Positions 38,756-48,072 of a stretch of DNA of 64,000 bases are shown piece by piece (position 1 is the first letter of the stretch; every line of letters begins with the position of its first letter). This DNA comes from Candidatus Peregrinibacteria bacterium GW2011_GWF2_38_29. Its GTDB lineage: Bacteria; Patescibacteriota; Gracilibacteria; UBA1369; UBA12463. The position numbers and the translations under genes were made by a program. The stretch spans positions 62,001 through 126,000 of the forward strand of contig LBUS01000002.1 in NCBI GenBank assembly GCA_000992695.1, written 5' to 3'. The notes beneath the pieces are model-generated. The model had not been told where the DNA came from and searched no databases. It saw only the letters and a program-made list of their open reading frames with translations.

Positions 38756-38832
38756 GGTGACGTACCCAAGTGGCCTAAGGGGGCAGTTTGCAAAACTGTT
38801 ATTCGTGGGTTCGAATCCCACCGTCACCTCCA
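38756..38832 (+). tRNA. tRNA-Cys (anticodon GCA), encoded CCA
   Basis: GGTGACG...GCAGT-TTGCAAA-ACTGT...GGTTCGAATCC...CGTCACC-T-CCA; U73 consistent with Cys identity. Confidence 0.95.
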
Positions 38833-38843
38833 AATATATGAGC

Positions 38844-38866
38844 AAAAACCTTGTCGGTTTTTTCTC
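38844..38866 (+). terminator. Terminator after tRNA-Cys
   Basis: AAAAACC-TTGTC-GGTTTTTT hairpin, flanking TGAG/CTCA extends the stem. Confidence 0.7.
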
Positions 38867-38884
38867 ATTACTCTTTTTCCCTTC

Positions 38885-38988
38885 AAGGTGTTTTTCTTCT
38901 GCATTCATTTACGCTCTGCTCTCTTATTTCGAGAGCAGGCTTCGCTCGCAAGCTCGCTCGTACGCTATTCATTCCGAAGAAAAACCTT
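38885..38988. repeat. 104-bp inverted-repeat element with GC-rich interior
   Basis: AAGGtgTTTTTCTTC (38885-38899) versus GAAGAAAAACCTT (38976-38988); inner hairpin CTGCTCTC/GAGAGCAG. Confidence 0.65.
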
Positions 38989-39017
38989 TAATTATAAGTT
39001 TGTTTTTATGGATTTAA

Positions 39018-39044
39018 AAAGGGCACCTTTTTCAGATGCCCTTT
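39018..39044 (-). terminator. Rho-independent terminator of secDF
   Basis: AAAGGGCA...TGCCCTTT perfect arms with T-run on the minus strand. Confidence 0.75.
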
Positions 39045-39070
39045 ATTTTATTACGTTGTGAGCGCGGTTT

Positions 39071-42000
39071 TTATTTTGCCGCTTTTTTATTCAATGCCCA
39101 TTTTGTCCAGTATACAACGACCGGTGTTGCAATGAATATGGATGAATATGTTCCGATGATGATACCAATGTCGAGAGTTAAGATGAAGTAGAAGATTGAT
39201 GAGCTTCCGAATATAAGCATTGCTGTGAGCGTCAAAACAGCCGTAAGAGATGTGTTTATGGACCTGCTTAGTGTTTGTGTCATTGATATGTCTGCGATTG
39301 TTTCAATGTCTTCTTTTTCGTCAATTCTTAAGTGTTCACGCAACCTATCGAAAACGACGATTGTATCGTGAACAGAGAAGCCGAGGATTGTAAGAAGAGC
39401 TGTGATGAACAAGATGTCGATTTCAAAGTTTGTGAAATAGCCGATTATTACAAATACGCCGATTGTAATCCATATATCGTGCACAAGGGCTATGATTGCG
39501 GCGATGCCAAATCTCCACGGATTGACGTGTTTTGGTATTTTTCTGAATGTGAATGCGAGATAAAGCATGATCATCAAACATGTTGCGACAACTGCCCAAA
39601 TGGCTTTGTTTTGCATGGATCCTCCGACTACCGCTCCGATTGTCGTGAATCTTAATTCTTCCATGTTTTTATCAAGCTTTGTTTTAAGTTCTGTTACGAT
39701 TTTGTCATGCGTTTCGTTGCTGATGTATTTTGTTTTGACGATGAATCCGTCTTCTCCGGAAGAAATGATTTGTGCGTTTTCAAGATCAAGTTTTTCTTCT
39801 GTTGATGAAAGTTCCGTCGATTGAGTTGTTTTATCTGCGATAGGGGAGATGGCCGGTGTTTTTGTTGCTATTGGTACCGCTTTGTTTAATTCTGTGCCAA
39901 TTTCTGTTAAAGCTGTTTTAAGTGTTTCTGTTGTTACGACCTTATCTTTATTTACGAATTTGAATTCCATAAGCGTCCCGCCTGTGAAATCCAGTCCCGG
40001 TTTGAATCCGAATATCAAAGTGGCGATAACTCCAAGTGTAATCATTGTTGCAGATGCTCCCAAGAAGATTTTTGACCTGGACATGAATTTGATTATTGGT
40101 CTTTCTTTCGCGCCTTGCTTTACACCAAATAGCCATAAATTTTGGCCGTATTTTGTGCCTATGAACGCTTTTAATAATGTTTTTGTGATTGTGATTGCTG
40201 TGAACATGGAAACGATAATACCTGCAGCCAAGTTGAATGCGAATCCTTTTACGATTGAGCTTCCAAGATAGAACAAGATTGCGCATGTTAGAAGAGAGGA
40301 GTAGTTGGAATCACGGATTGAGCTCCATGCTCTGTCAAAACCTGCGTCAACCGCAGCAGCAAGCGTTTTTCCTGATCTTAGTTCTTCCTTCATTCTTTCA
40401 AATATGAGGATGTTTGCATCAACTGCCATACCGATTGAAAGGATGACACCGGCTACGCCGGCGAGCGTTAAGGTTACAGGCGTTCTGAGCAAGAATGCGA
40501 CAAAAAACAATAAGAAACATGCCAGCAAGAAGCTTAAGATTTTTTCAAGAGCCGGTTCATTGGCTTTAAGCAATTTATATGTAACTGCGACAAATATAAT
40601 TGCTGAAAACAAGAATGCGATAATTAAATTTATTTCACTTTTGATTAAGAAGATGAGAATTAATGAATAAAGTGAAAGTGCACCGACTGCGAGTAAGCCC
40701 GGAAGTCTATAATAAACAATCATGAAAATTGCGACTATTAAAAGTCCAAGCAAACCTGCTTTGACACTTTTTGTAAGAGCTTCTTGACCGATTGTTGAGC
40801 CAATTGTGTGCTGTCCAACAAGAAGAACAGGAGCAGGTATTGCGCCTGTGTTAAGATCACGAGCAAGATTATTTGCATCTTCAACCGTGAATCTTCCGGA
40901 AATTTGTGCTGAGCCACCGGAAATTTTATTTTTTACGGTTGGTGATGAAATGAATTCGCCACCAACAAAGATTGCGAGTGGTTTTTCAACATTTCTGCCT
41001 GTGATTTCTTCAAACAATTTTGCGCCTTCCGCGTTGAATTGAATTGAAACGTATGGTTGATATAATTGATCAAAATTAACGTCTGCGTGTGTGAATTGTG
41101 AGCCATCTAAGCCTGTTGTTCTCCACATATCCGCTGCCGTTGAAAAGAATACTTTTTCAAGTTTTACTTGTCTTTCTTTTACGTCTGTTTCAATTTTTGT
41201 AGCTTTGATAATGTGATATCCAAACTCTGAGCTTGTGATTTCTGAAATGTCGCCTTCGGCTTTGAGCGCGAGGGAAGCGTCTTTGAATACTTGAACATAT
41301 TGTGCGCTCTTATTTACAGGGCTTGGAAGCACTCCGCCTTGATTTTTTGAACCCGGATCGTCTGAATATGTTTTTGCGAGCGTGCTGAAATCTTCGCCTG
41401 CTTTTATTTTTGCAAGCACTTCTTTTGCGGCTTGAAATGCATCCGTTTGGGTGCGTGTTACTTTTTCATCCGCTTTTTGCGCACCTTTGTATGATAACAA
41501 GATGTGGCTTACATAAGCCTGTTTATCAAACCTAACAGTTTCTTGTTCATCGACTAATTTAATGGCATAAACGCCCTCTTTTTTGCTTAATTGTCCGGAT
41601 TGATTAACCGCATATTCGTCGTCTGAAGCATCAACTAATTTTTTGTAGATATCGCCTTTTTTCATATCTTTAAGTACGGTTGCGATATTTTTTGGTTGGT
41701 CGTTTGCAAATGAGAATTCCGGATCAAGTTCATATTTAACTTTGCCAATATTGTTCTGCTCTTCTTCTTTGCCGGCTAATGTTATGTCGTTTTTCTTTAA
41801 AATATTTTTAAGTACGTTTTGTGCGTATTCTTTCATTCGTTCGACTTCTTGAGGATCTGCTTTTTCTTTTTGTTCTTTGAATTCAAGTTGAATTGTTTTT
41901 CCAACAACTTTCTTGGCTTCTTCGAGATCTTTAATACCTGCGAGTTCAACGATGATGTGTTGTTCGTCGCCGACATTAGATGTATATATGCTTGGCTCTG

Positions 42001-42265
42001 AAACTCCAAGGCCGTTTACGCGTTTTGTAATAACCTGAAGAACTCCGTCGACAATCGCGGCTTGATCTTTTGCAGGTACTTTTCGAAGATCAACTTTATA
42101 ATCGAGTTGAGATCCGCCTTGAAGGTCTAGCCCAAGGTGAATCTTATCTTTTGTTATGGAATCCGGAAGGTGTAGTGCTTTTTGAACGCTCGCGGGAGCA
42201 TTATATAGCCCCAAAAATACTGCAAATAAAATAATAATTGCGATTTGCCATACGGTTCTTTTCAT
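39071..42265 (-). CDS. secDF: SecD-SecF fusion with embedded parvulin-type PPIase domain
   Basis: SecD GLDLQGGSQLDYKV, DANILIFERMKEELRSG; SecF FKPGLDFTGGTLMEF, VHDTIVVFDRLRE; parvulin insert YVSHILL...GEDFSTLAKTYSDDPGSKNQGGVL...SSEFGYHIIKATK; start set at MKRTVWQ. Confidence 0.93.
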   Translation of the reverse strand: MKRTVWQIAIIILFAVFLGLYNAPASVQKALHLPDSITKDKIHLGLDLQGGSQLDYKVDLRKVPAKDQAAIVDGVLQVITKRVNGLGVSEPSIYTSNVGDEQHIIVELAGIKDLEEAKKVVGKTIQLEFKEQKEKADPQEVERMKEYAQNVLKNILKKNDITLAGKEEEQNNIGKVKYELDPEFSFANDQPKNIATVLKDMKKGDIYKKLVDASDDEYAVNQSGQLSKKEGVYAIKLVDEQETVRFDKQAYVSHILLSYKGAQKADEKVTRTQTDAFQAAKEVLAKIKAGEDFSTLAKTYSDDPGSKNQGGVLPSPVNKSAQYVQVFKDASLALKAEGDISEITSSEFGYHIIKATKIETDVKERQVKLEKVFFSTAADMWRTTGLDGSQFTHADVNFDQLYQPYVSIQFNAEGAKLFEEITGRNVEKPLAIFVGGEFISSPTVKNKISGGSAQISGRFTVEDANNLARDLNTGAIPAPVLLVGQHTIGSTIGQEALTKSVKAGLLGLLIVAIFMIVYYRLPGLLAVGALSLYSLILIFLIKSEINLIIAFLFSAIIFVAVTYKLLKANEPALEKILSFLLACFLLFFVAFLLRTPVTLTLAGVAGVILSIGMAVDANILIFERMKEELRSGKTLAAAVDAGFDRAWSSIRDSNYSSLLTCAILFYLGSSIVKGFAFNLAAGIIVSMFTAITITKTLLKAFIGTKYGQNLWLFGVKQGAKERPIIKFMSRSKIFLGASATMITLGVIATLIFGFKPGLDFTGGTLMEFKFVNKDKVVTTETLKTALTEIGTELNKAVPIATKTPAISPIADKTTQSTELSSTEEKLDLENAQIISSGEDGFIVKTKYISNETHDKIVTELKTKLDKNMEELRFTTIGAVVGGSMQNKAIWAVVATCLMIMLYLAFTFRKIPKHVNPWRFGIAAIIALVHDIWITIGVFVIIGYFTNFEIDILFITALLTILGFSVHDTIVVFDRLREHLRIDEKEDIETIADISMTQTLSRSINTSLTAVLTLTAMLIFGSSSIFYFILTLDIGIIIGTYSSIFIATPVVVYWTKWALNKKAAK

Positions 42266-42281
42266 ATAGATTTTGTTAAAT

Positions 42282-42677
42282 TTATTTATTTGATGCGAGT
42301 TTTTTATCCAGTTTTTCATCATTTCCTTTACCTTTTCTTCCGTAATCATCTTCGATTTTAACAACATCATCAAGTTCCGGAGTTGATACCTCGAATATCT
42401 CCAAATCGCTTAAGGCCTGGATGCGGTGAATAGTATAAGGAAGAATATCTATTTTGTCACCAGTTTTTAAAATTCTTGTTGTCAGTTTGTTTTTTTTGTT
42501 GCCAAAGGTTAATTTAGCGCTTCCTTTATATATATATTGGGTTTCTGTCTTTTTTTCGTGATATTGAAGGGAAAATCTGTGCCCTTTTTTTAAATGTAGG
42601 ATTTTGCCCGCGTATTTTTCGTTATGCGCGAACCAGATTTCTTTTCCCCAAGGCTTTAATTTTATTTGAACTTTCAT
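42282..42677 (-). CDS. Cupin, mannose-6-phosphate isomerase type II C-domain-like
   Basis: KPWGKEIWFAHNEKYAGKILHLKKGHRFSLQYHEKKTETQYIYKG. Confidence 0.8.
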   Translation of the reverse strand: MKVQIKLKPWGKEIWFAHNEKYAGKILHLKKGHRFSLQYHEKKTETQYIYKGSAKLTFGNKKNKLTTRILKTGDKIDILPYTIHRIQALSDLEIFEVSTPELDDVVKIEDDYGRKGKGNDEKLDKKLASNK

Positions 42678-42687
42678 TTTTATAATT

Positions 42688-43716
42688 TTATATCGATTTT
42701 GGGCTGATTTTTTTAATTTTTTCTACGATTTCTTTGAGTCTGCCACTTTGCGATTTATCGCATACCAAAAGCGCATCCGGCGTATCGATGATAACAATGT
42801 TTTTAAGTCCGATTGTTGTGATTATTTTTTTGCCTTCTCCATATATAAGCGAATTTTCAGTGTCAATTTCTGCGTATGTTCCTTTTGTTACATTTTGGCC
42901 GTTTTTGTTTAGTTCATCATAAATTGCTTCCCATGTTCCAATGTCGTTCCAGCCAAGTTCTGCAGGAATAATTCGAACGCGCGAAGGATCGATTTTTTCC
43001 ATTACACCATAGTCGATTGAGATTTTTTCACATTTTTCATAATCTTTTTCGAGCAAATCATATGTTTTTGGCATATGTTTTTTGATTTCCTGAAGTATTA
43101 CAGATGCTTTCCAAACGTAGATTCCCGTATTCCAAAGGTATTTATAAGATGCGACATATTCTTCCGCAGTTTTTTTATTTGGTTTTTCCGTGAATTTTTC
43201 AAATTCATATATTTCAGCTCCATTAACGATTTTTAGCATTTTGCCGATTTTGACATAGCCTAGTGCCGTACTTGGATATTTAGCTTTAACTTCAACGATA
43301 TTGAGAGTGTTTTCTTCACGTGCGAGTTTTTCGGCAACATGCAATTTTTCGATGAATTCTTTTTTATTCTTTATTAAATGGTCGGCGTAAATGATCGCCA
43401 TAACTTCGCCCGGATATGTTTTTTCCACGCGTTTTGCTGCAAGTCCAATACAAGCCGCCGTATCACGCAAAGCGGGTTCAATAATTATCTGATTTTTTGG
43501 AATTTTCTTTTTAAGTGCGGTTTTTGTTACTTCACTTGCATAAGCCTTGCTTGTAGCTATAAAAATATCTTTTGGTTTTAAAAAATCCAAACGGTCGAGC
43601 GTATCTTCAAGAAGAGTTTGGTTTGTGATTAGTTTTTGAAATTGTTTTGGCTTGTTTTCGCGAGATAAAGGCCAAAGCCTTGTTCCGCCACCGCCTGCTA
43701 AAATGACTGCTTTCAT
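42688..43716 (-). CDS. manC: Mannose-1-phosphate guanylyltransferase
   Basis: ILAGGGGTRLWPLSRENKPKQFQKL; FTEKPNKKTAEEYV; LGWNDIGTWEAIY. Confidence 0.93.
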   Translation of the reverse strand: MKAVILAGGGGTRLWPLSRENKPKQFQKLITNQTLLEDTLDRLDFLKPKDIFIATSKAYASEVTKTALKKKIPKNQIIIEPALRDTAACIGLAAKRVEKTYPGEVMAIIYADHLIKNKKEFIEKLHVAEKLAREENTLNIVEVKAKYPSTALGYVKIGKMLKIVNGAEIYEFEKFTEKPNKKTAEEYVASYKYLWNTGIYVWKASVILQEIKKHMPKTYDLLEKDYEKCEKISIDYGVMEKIDPSRVRIIPAELGWNDIGTWEAIYDELNKNGQNVTKGTYAEIDTENSLIYGEGKKIITTIGLKNIVIIDTPDALLVCDKSQSGRLKEIVEKIKKISPKSI

Positions 43717-43773
43717 AATAGAAATTTACTGAAAGGATTTTAGCATGAAAGCCGTGTTGGCGCCAATTTGGAT

Positions 43774-45294
43774 TTAAACAATCAAGCTTTTCCCTGTCAT
43801 CTCTTTTGGCTGTTTGATTTTAAGTAATTTCAAAACCGTTGGAGCAATATCTTTTAGTCCTCCGTCACTACGAAGTTTTGGGTTTTTTATTTTATCTGAT
43901 ATGACAAGAAATATTGTTGGATTTGTTGTGTGAGAAGGACAAGGATCGCCGTTTGGATAAAGCATTTGTTCCGCATTGCCATGATCGCCGGTGATTAAAA
44001 TGTCATAACCGAGTTTTTGCGCGGTTGGAACGATTTGCTTTAGGCATGTATCAAGCGTTTCTACTGCTTTTTTTGCGGCTTTAAAGTCTCCGGAATGACC
44101 GACCAAGTCGCAGTTTGCAAAGTTTAAAAGTATAAAGCCGTAATTATTGTTTTTCATTTCGGAAATAAGTTTTTTTGTTACTTCAGGGGCGCTCATTTCC
44201 GGTTTATCCGCATAAGAAGGGCATTTTGGCGAATGAATCAAGGTCCATTTTTCGTATGGGAATTGCGTTTTTATTTGGCTGTTAAAGAAATATGTCACAT
44301 GAGCGTATTTTTCAGTTTCCGCGATTCTGAGTTGTGGAATTTTGTTTTTAACAAGCACTTCGTTGAGATTATTTTTGACGATTGGAGCAGGGAACATAAC
44401 AGGTGCGCGATTTGAATATGGACCAAAACATACAAATTCCGGATTTACTCTTTTTGTTGGTTTAAAGTCCTTAAATGCACGTTTTATAAACGCTTTTGCG
44501 ATTTGTCTTGCGCGATCTGTGCGGTAATTAAAGAAAATAACACTATCTTCGTTTTTAATGAGTCCGTTTTTATCGATAAGCATTGGGCCGATGTAATAAT
44601 CGGTTTCCGCGCCCAGTTTTTCCGCTTTATCAATTGCTTTCATTGGATTTGGCTCAAATGTGCCTTTTCCGCTTACATAAAGGTTGTGCGCAATTTTTGT
44701 GCGATCCCAGTTTGTGTCTCTGTCCATTGCATAATATCTGCCGATAATTGTTGCGATTTTGCCAATTCCATATTCTTTGATTTTCTTTTGAATCATTTCT
44801 ATGTATTTTTTTGCGGAATGTTCCGGGACGTCGCGACCATCTGTGATTGCGTGAATATAAACTTTTTTAAGTCCACGCATTTTTGCGAACTTTAAAAGCG
44901 CAAAAAGATGGCGTATATCACTATGAACGCCTTGATCTGAAATCATTCCAAGAATATGGAACGCGGAATTGTTTATTTCACAGTTTTTTGCGGCTTCACG
45001 TAAAAATTTATCTTTGAAAAACTCGCCTGATTTTATTGATTGATTTATTTCTTCAAGAGTTTGCCAGACAATTCTTCCCGCACCGATTGTGAAGTGTCCA
45101 ACCTCGCTTCCTCCTTGTGTGTGAGGCGGTTCGCCAACGTCTTCGCTGTCTGTTTTAACAAGCGTATGTTTGTATTTTTTGCGAAGCTCTTTCATGAAAG
45201 GCGTATTTGCGCGCGTAATTGCGTTTCCGGGATAATCTTTTCCTTCGCCATAGCCATCCATAATAATCAGCATGACTTTATTTTTAGTAGGCAT
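43774..45294 (-). CDS. gpmI: 2,3-bisphosphoglycerate-independent phosphoglycerate mutase
   Basis: IIMDGYGEG...NAITRANTPFM; HTQGGSEVGHFTIGAGRIV; ITGDHGNAEQM. Confidence 0.96.
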   Translation of the reverse strand: MPTKNKVMLIIMDGYGEGKDYPGNAITRANTPFMKELRKKYKHTLVKTDSEDVGEPPHTQGGSEVGHFTIGAGRIVWQTLEEINQSIKSGEFFKDKFLREAAKNCEINNSAFHILGMISDQGVHSDIRHLFALLKFAKMRGLKKVYIHAITDGRDVPEHSAKKYIEMIQKKIKEYGIGKIATIIGRYYAMDRDTNWDRTKIAHNLYVSGKGTFEPNPMKAIDKAEKLGAETDYYIGPMLIDKNGLIKNEDSVIFFNYRTDRARQIAKAFIKRAFKDFKPTKRVNPEFVCFGPYSNRAPVMFPAPIVKNNLNEVLVKNKIPQLRIAETEKYAHVTYFFNSQIKTQFPYEKWTLIHSPKCPSYADKPEMSAPEVTKKLISEMKNNNYGFILLNFANCDLVGHSGDFKAAKKAVETLDTCLKQIVPTAQKLGYDILITGDHGNAEQMLYPNGDPCPSHTTNPTIFLVISDKIKNPKLRSDGGLKDIAPTVLKLLKIKQPKEMTGKSLIV

Positions 45295-46114
45295 AATTGA
45301 AATAAGTTGAAATTAAAAAGTTTCCAAAAAATATTGCGGTAAGCGCTCCTGTAACTAAAAATGGTCCAAATGGAATTGCAGTTTTTAATCCCGCTTTTCC
45401 AAAAGACATCATCAAAATGCTTATAATTGATCCGATTGCATATGCTATAAATACCGCTGCGATAAAAAGTTGCCATCCAAGGACTAAAGCCATCATAAAG
45501 CCAAGAATTGAATCTCCAAGCCCAATCCATTTTCCTTTTGAAAGGATTCTTTGGCCTTCAAAAATCAAGAATGCAAAAACAACCGCATAAACCATGTCTT
45601 TTATTGATGGAGTAGGGAAGTTAATTTGTATGTGCGTTATTTGGTTTGCTACGCCTGCTAAAATTGCGAGAACTATGCCTGTATACGTAAACATGTCCGG
45701 AATTTCCTTGTACAATAAATCATAGAAAAATATTCCGATTAAAAGTGCACAGATTATTGCGCCGTAAATATAAAAAATTGCGTTATTTAAGCTGAAAGTC
45801 AATGCGTGTGTTCCGAATGATAAAAACGGTAATTGAAAATAAAGCATTGCGAAAATCACGCCCGTTAAGAGTTCTATCAAAACGTAATGAGGTGAGATTC
45901 TTTTTTTACAATTACGGCATCTTCCAAGCGTGAATACAAAGCTTAAGATTGGGATTAAATCGAGTGCCGCAAGTGTTTTTCCGCATTTTGGACAGAATGA
46001 TCTGCCAAGCATAATTCCTTTTTTATTTTTTTTGTGTCTGTAAATCAGTACGCTTAAAAAACTTCCTAAACTTGCTCCCAGATAGAAGGTGATTATTGAG
46101 AGGAATATATCCAT
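45284..46114 (-). CDS. Type IV prepilin peptidase
   Basis: GASLGSFLSVLIYR, CPKCGKTLAALDLIPILSF...GRCRNCKKRISPHYVLIELLTG, GLGDSILGFMMAL. Confidence 0.9.
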   Translation of the reverse strand: MDIFLSIITFYLGASLGSFLSVLIYRHKKNKKGIMLGRSFCPKCGKTLAALDLIPILSFVFTLGRCRNCKKRISPHYVLIELLTGVIFAMLYFQLPFLSFGTHALTFSLNNAIFYIYGAIICALLIGIFFYDLLYKEIPDMFTYTGIVLAILAGVANQITHIQINFPTPSIKDMVYAVVFAFLIFEGQRILSKGKWIGLGDSILGFMMALVLGWQLFIAAVFIAYAIGSIISILMMSFGKAGLKTAIPFGPFLVTGALTAIFFGNFLISTYFNYAY

Positions 46115-46122
46115 TTTATTTT

Positions 46123-47589
46123 TTAACGATTAAATGAATTGGCCTGATAAGTTTTCTTTTCAAGTTTATTATACTTTTCCGCGGCCGTAGTTGCTATAGA
46201 AGTTGTTTTTTTATCTAAAGTGAATGCTTTTTTATAGTAATCTTTTGCGGTTAATGGATATTCCATTTTTTCATAAAGTTGTCCCAGATTTAAATATACC
46301 GCTGACATGGAAGGCGCTATTGCAAGCGCTTTATCAAGGTTTTGTTTTGCGGATTTATAGTCTTTGTTTGCGATGTTTGCCCATCCAAGAAGGTTATATG
46401 CCATGGCGCTATTTGGATGTGCTTTTAATGCGAGCTTTGCGAGCTCTAATGCGGCTTTTGGATTATTTAATTTTTCAATATAAATCCAAATTGGTCGAAC
46501 AAAATAGTCTACATTTCCGCTATTTATTCCGAGAACCGTTTCATATGCTTTTGCGGATTTTTCATAATCTTTTTTTAAGAAATAAAGTTCGGCGAGTTTT
46601 TGATGAGCTTGAATTTTTGGCTCAAATCCTTTTTGAAGTGCTGCTTCAAGGTGCACGATTGCATTATCGATTTTATTTTCTGCGAAATAAGAAAGTCCTA
46701 AGAAAAATAAAGTTTCTGCTTTTGCCGGATCGAGCTTTTTGGCTTCTTCAAGCGCTTGCGATGCTTCGCTTGGTTTGTTGCCATTCAAATATGCATATCC
46801 GAGCAAAATCCATGCGTCTCTATAATCTTTTTTACTTTTTATAACGTCAGAAAGAAGCTGTGTTGCCATCGTGTTTTCTTCTGCATTTATTAATGCTTTT
46901 GCGATAAGTGTTTTTAAATGTGATATTTGTCCGCCTTCAAATTTTGAGAATTCCGTGAATGCGTTTAAGAAAGCTTGAGCTTTGCTTTTAAGTCTTGTGT
47001 CTGTATTTATTGTTGCGAGAAGTGTTTTTCCCTTTTCATATTCTCCAAGATAAATTGCGATTATTCCTTTGTAATAAGAGATAATTTCTTCTTTTGGGTC
47101 GAGTTGTTCAAATGATTTGCTTGCTTCGCCGATATTGCCTTCCATTAAATATGCGCGACCTATATTTAGCTTTGCTTCAAAATCGTTTGAACCCATATTT
47201 AAAACTTCTTCGAATGATTCGCGCGCTTTTGTTGGATCTTTTTGCGTTAAATAAATTGCTCCAATTTTCATAACAGGGTCAATTGAGCCCGGCATTGTGT
47301 TTGCCGCTTTTCTGTATGAGTTTATTGCAAAAGCAAAACGTCCTTTTAAGCTTAGAGCGTCGCCTTCTTTCATTAAAGAATTGTAACTTTCATAAACGCT
47401 TTTTGACGTGTTTACCGGTATGGTTTGAATTGGCTTTGCGCTTTGTGGTTGCGCTACTCTAAATGTTTGAATTTGTATACCTGCGTCATTATCGCGAAAT
47501 GGCGGGATTTTAAAAATATATGCAAGATTAAGCCCAAATCCAACGATTAGTATTGCCGGCAATATCCATTTTTTACTGTTCTTTAACAT
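46123..47589 (-). CDS. TPR-repeat protein, N-terminally membrane-anchored
   Basis: Multiple TPR motifs (e.g. AWILLGYAYLNGNKPSEASQALEEAKKLDPAKAETLFFLGLSYF). Confidence 0.85.
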   Translation of the reverse strand: MLKNSKKWILPAILIVGFGLNLAYIFKIPPFRDNDAGIQIQTFRVAQPQSAKPIQTIPVNTSKSVYESYNSLMKEGDALSLKGRFAFAINSYRKAANTMPGSIDPVMKIGAIYLTQKDPTKARESFEEVLNMGSNDFEAKLNIGRAYLMEGNIGEASKSFEQLDPKEEIISYYKGIIAIYLGEYEKGKTLLATINTDTRLKSKAQAFLNAFTEFSKFEGGQISHLKTLIAKALINAEENTMATQLLSDVIKSKKDYRDAWILLGYAYLNGNKPSEASQALEEAKKLDPAKAETLFFLGLSYFAENKIDNAIVHLEAALQKGFEPKIQAHQKLAELYFLKKDYEKSAKAYETVLGINSGNVDYFVRPIWIYIEKLNNPKAALELAKLALKAHPNSAMAYNLLGWANIANKDYKSAKQNLDKALAIAPSMSAVYLNLGQLYEKMEYPLTAKDYYKKAFTLDKKTTSIATTAAEKYNKLEKKTYQANSFNR

Positions 47590-48071
47590 TTTATTTTTGT
47601 TAGTTTTAGCGAATTTGCGAGCGAGAATGCGGCCGCGATTGCGTCTGCCGCATCGTCAGGTTTTGGTGGGTTTTTTAATCCAAAAATAATTTGAATCATT
47701 TTTTGCACATTTTCTTTTCCGGCTTTTCCGTATCCACAAGTATTTGATTTGATTTGCTGTGGAGTGTATTCGGTTATTTCTATTCCTTTTGAGTGTAGTA
47801 TTTCTAAAATAACGCCGCGTGCATGTGCGACTGAAATTGCAGTTTTAACATTTTTTGTAAAGAAAAGCCTTTCTATTGCGGCTTTTTTTGGTTTCCAGAG
47901 TTTTATGATTTTTGTGAGATCCATTGCGATTTCTGATAATTTTAGTTCAAGAGGGGAGTTTGGTTTTGTTCTTATGCATCCATAATCGAGCAGTTTGCAG
48001 GTTTGCTTTGATGTCTCTATTATGCCGAATCCAACAATCGTTGTGCCCGGATCTATGCCGATTATTATCAT
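47583..48071 (-). CDS. ruvC: Holliday junction endonuclease RuvC
   Basis: IIIGIDPGTTIVGFGII; PDDAADAIAAA. Confidence 0.94.
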   Translation of the reverse strand: MIIIGIDPGTTIVGFGIIETSKQTCKLLDYGCIRTKPNSPLELKLSEIAMDLTKIIKLWKPKKAAIERLFFTKNVKTAISVAHARGVILEILHSKGIEITEYTPQQIKSNTCGYGKAGKENVQKMIQIIFGLKNPPKPDDAADAIAAAFSLANSLKLTKIKC

Positions 48072-48072
48072 T

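Noticed and set aside
42266-42373. Upstream start for secDF (MMMLLKSKMI...)
   Set aside because: Would overlap the cupin gene by ~90 nt; ATG at 42265 (MKRTVWQ) immediately precedes the first TM helix
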